Below, piece by piece: positions 63,115-64,000 of a DNA stretch of 64,000 nucleotides (positions are counted from its first letter, which is position 1; the number at the start of each line of letters is the position of its first letter). The stretch comes from Bradyrhizobium barranii subsp. barranii (lineage in GTDB: Bacteria; Pseudomonadota; Alphaproteobacteria; Rhizobiales; Xanthobacteraceae): NCBI RefSeq assembly GCF_017565645.3, contig NZ_CP086136.1, positions 496,001 through 560,000 of the forward strand, in the 5' to 3' direction. The position numbers were made by a program, and so were the translations under genes. The notes beneath the pieces were generated by a model that made no database searches, was not told the origin of the DNA, and saw only the letters and a list, made by a program, of their open reading frames with translations.

Positions 63115-63746
63115 AATGTCACTCGTATGGTTGGCTTCAACAGGCCGGCGCCTCCTGCCTTAGCGCCGATCGCGCCGAGCAGCGACAGGAAGACCAGAGA
63201 ACCTGCAGCGACGGCCGGGATCAACACATTGGACGGCGAGACCAGGACAAGCGCAAGCGGCGCTACCGCTCCGACGGAGAAGGTCGCGGCCGATGCCAAC
63301 GCGGCCTGTACGGGACGAGCGGTGCTGATTTCCGAAATGCCAAGTTCAACCCGGGCGTGCGCACCCAGGGCGTCACTAGCCATCAATTGCATCGCAACCT
63401 CGCGGGCGAGACCGGCCTCGACGCCTCGCGCGACATAAATCTGAGCAAGCTCTTCCCTCTCAGACACCGGATCGCCTGCCAGTTCGCGCTTCTCACGCGC
63501 GAGGTCAGCATGTTCCGTATCGGACTGCGAACTGACTGAAACATATTCGCCAGCCGCCATGGACATGGCGCCCGCAACCAGCCCGGCGATCCCGGTCAAG
63601 AGAACGTCGCTTCGGGAAGCGGCAGCCGACGCCACTCCCAGGATAAGACTAGCGGTTGATATGATCCCATCATTGGCGCCGAGCACGGCTGCTCTCAACC
63701 AGCCGATGCGCGCAACGAGGTGGGTCTCTTTATGGAGGCGGCTCAT
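63051..63746 (-). CDS. VIT1/CCC1-family metal transporter
   Basis: 231 aa. The VIT signature lies near the N-terminus (LRAAVLGANDGIISTASLIL) and is followed by four more hydrophobic segments (LLTGIAGLVAGAMSMAAGEYVSVSSQ, and three in the last 90 residues). The cytoplasmic loop of about 80 residues is acidic and carries the metal-binding Glu residues (EREELAQIYVARGVEAGLAR). Predicted to move Fe(II) or Mn(II) across the inner membrane. Confidence 0.9.
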   Translation of the reverse strand: MSRLHKETHLVARIGWLRAAVLGANDGIISTASLILGVASAAASRSDVLLTGIAGLVAGAMSMAAGEYVSVSSQSDTEHADLAREKRELAGDPVSEREELAQIYVARGVEAGLAREVAMQLMASDALGAHARVELGISEISTARPVQAALASAATFSVGAVAPLALVLVSPSNVLIPAVAAGSLVFLSLLGAIGAKAGGAGLLKPTIRVTFWGACAMGLTAGIGAVVGKVV

Positions 63747-63838
63747 CTGTCAAATACTCTCTTGACCGCTGTTACCTGGGTTGGGGAGGCCGGTTGAAGA
63801 GTTTGCTAACGGCAAATAGCCGAGGCGTCATTCAATCT

Positions 63839-63855
63839 CGTGATTTTCGATCACG
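63839..63855. terminator. small hairpin upstream of the VIT gene
   Basis: CGTGAT-TTTCG-ATCACG lies between the partial minus-strand gene end at 63923 and the VIT gene start. Position fits a terminator of the former; stem is short. Confidence 0.35.
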
Positions 63856-63922
63856 ATCACCGCTCAGGTGCTTGATGATCGACTCCTTTACGGCTTCCGC
63901 GATGATCTAAATCAACAGAGTT

Positions 63923-64000
63923 CTAAGCCTCGATCAGCCCGTGCTCATAACCGGCTTTATCGTAAGGAAACACGACGGCCGGATCGGGTCTGTGGAGGCG
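63923..64000 (-). CDS. 3' end of a minus-strand gene (partial)
   Basis: Reading from the window edge, 25 codons (RLHRPDPAVVFPYDKAGYEH, then GLIEA) lead to a TAG at 63923. The composition looks coding. The rest of the gene is outside the window. Confidence 0.4.
   Translation of the reverse strand, partial: RLHRPDPAVVFPYDKAGYEHGLIEA

Overview
The window looks like a high-GC alphaproteobacterial chromosome, most likely Bradyrhizobium or a close relative in Nitrobacteraceae/Hyphomicrobiales. The clues are the stand-alone Ku and LigD-type ligase, the many small Rhizobiales-style proteins (CsbD, PRC-barrel, DUF3606), an alphaproteobacterial LexA-type box (GTTC-N7-GTTC), and IS21, IS110/IS1111-like and IS91-like elements. 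The assignment rests on family content alone; no taxonomic search was possible.

Layout. 1-1.6 kb: end of a putative membrane protein and a two-helix membrane protein. 1.7-5.3 kb: minus-strand prophage remnant (terminase large subunit plus five small or scaffold-like genes with overlapping ends), cut at its 5' end by a complete IS21-family element (5.3-7.75 kb). 7.75-20.6 kb: accessory island. It holds orphan genes around a palindromic operator, a tyrosine recombinase translationally coupled to a repeat-rich partner, and a minus-strand nuclease/protease cassette: a possible TnsA-like protein, a soluble FtsH-like AAA+ metalloprotease, a GIY-YIG/DUF4357 protein, a DEDDh exonuclease and a small protein. 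20.7-33.0 kb: a putative ribbon-helix-helix regulator preceded by four operator repeats phased at exactly 11 bp, then a three-gene plus-strand unit: a giant DUF4011 helicase with a Vsr/MTES_1575-type nuclease and DUF3320, an Mre11/SbcD-like nuclease, and a Rad50/YhaN-like ATPase. This unit is the best candidate for an undescribed DNA-targeting defence or repair system.

33-36 kb: a cluster behind a LexA-type box whose last gene (SRAP/HMCES-YedK) is interrupted by an IS110-family element at its Met-Cys start. A diverged copy of the whole cluster, with the IS at the same position, lies at 58.0-60.7 kb. 36-50.8 kb: mostly chromosomal genes (SnoaL-like, methyltransferase, SDR and LysR; a regulator/esterase operon; Ku; CheY-like; PRC-barrel; a frameshifted protein-isoaspartate methyltransferase; CsbD; a DEDDh exonuclease; LigD). 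50.8-54.5 kb: an IS91-type element with a tyrosine recombinase, inserted in a response-regulator gene and next to a frameshifted Crp/Fnr gene. 54.5-64 kb: small genes, a DUF4118 fragment, a 13-bp minisatellite, a HEPN/AbiU2-like protein, the second SRAP cluster, a candidate structured RNA, a chimeric exonuclease-SRAP pseudogene and a VIT-family transporter.

DNA repair and DNA processing recur throughout: three SRAP remnants, three DEDDh exonuclease copies, Ku, LigD, and Mre11/Rad50-like and helicase-nuclease proteins. Gene decay is heavy, with several single-base frameshifts, one in-frame stop and four IS insertions.
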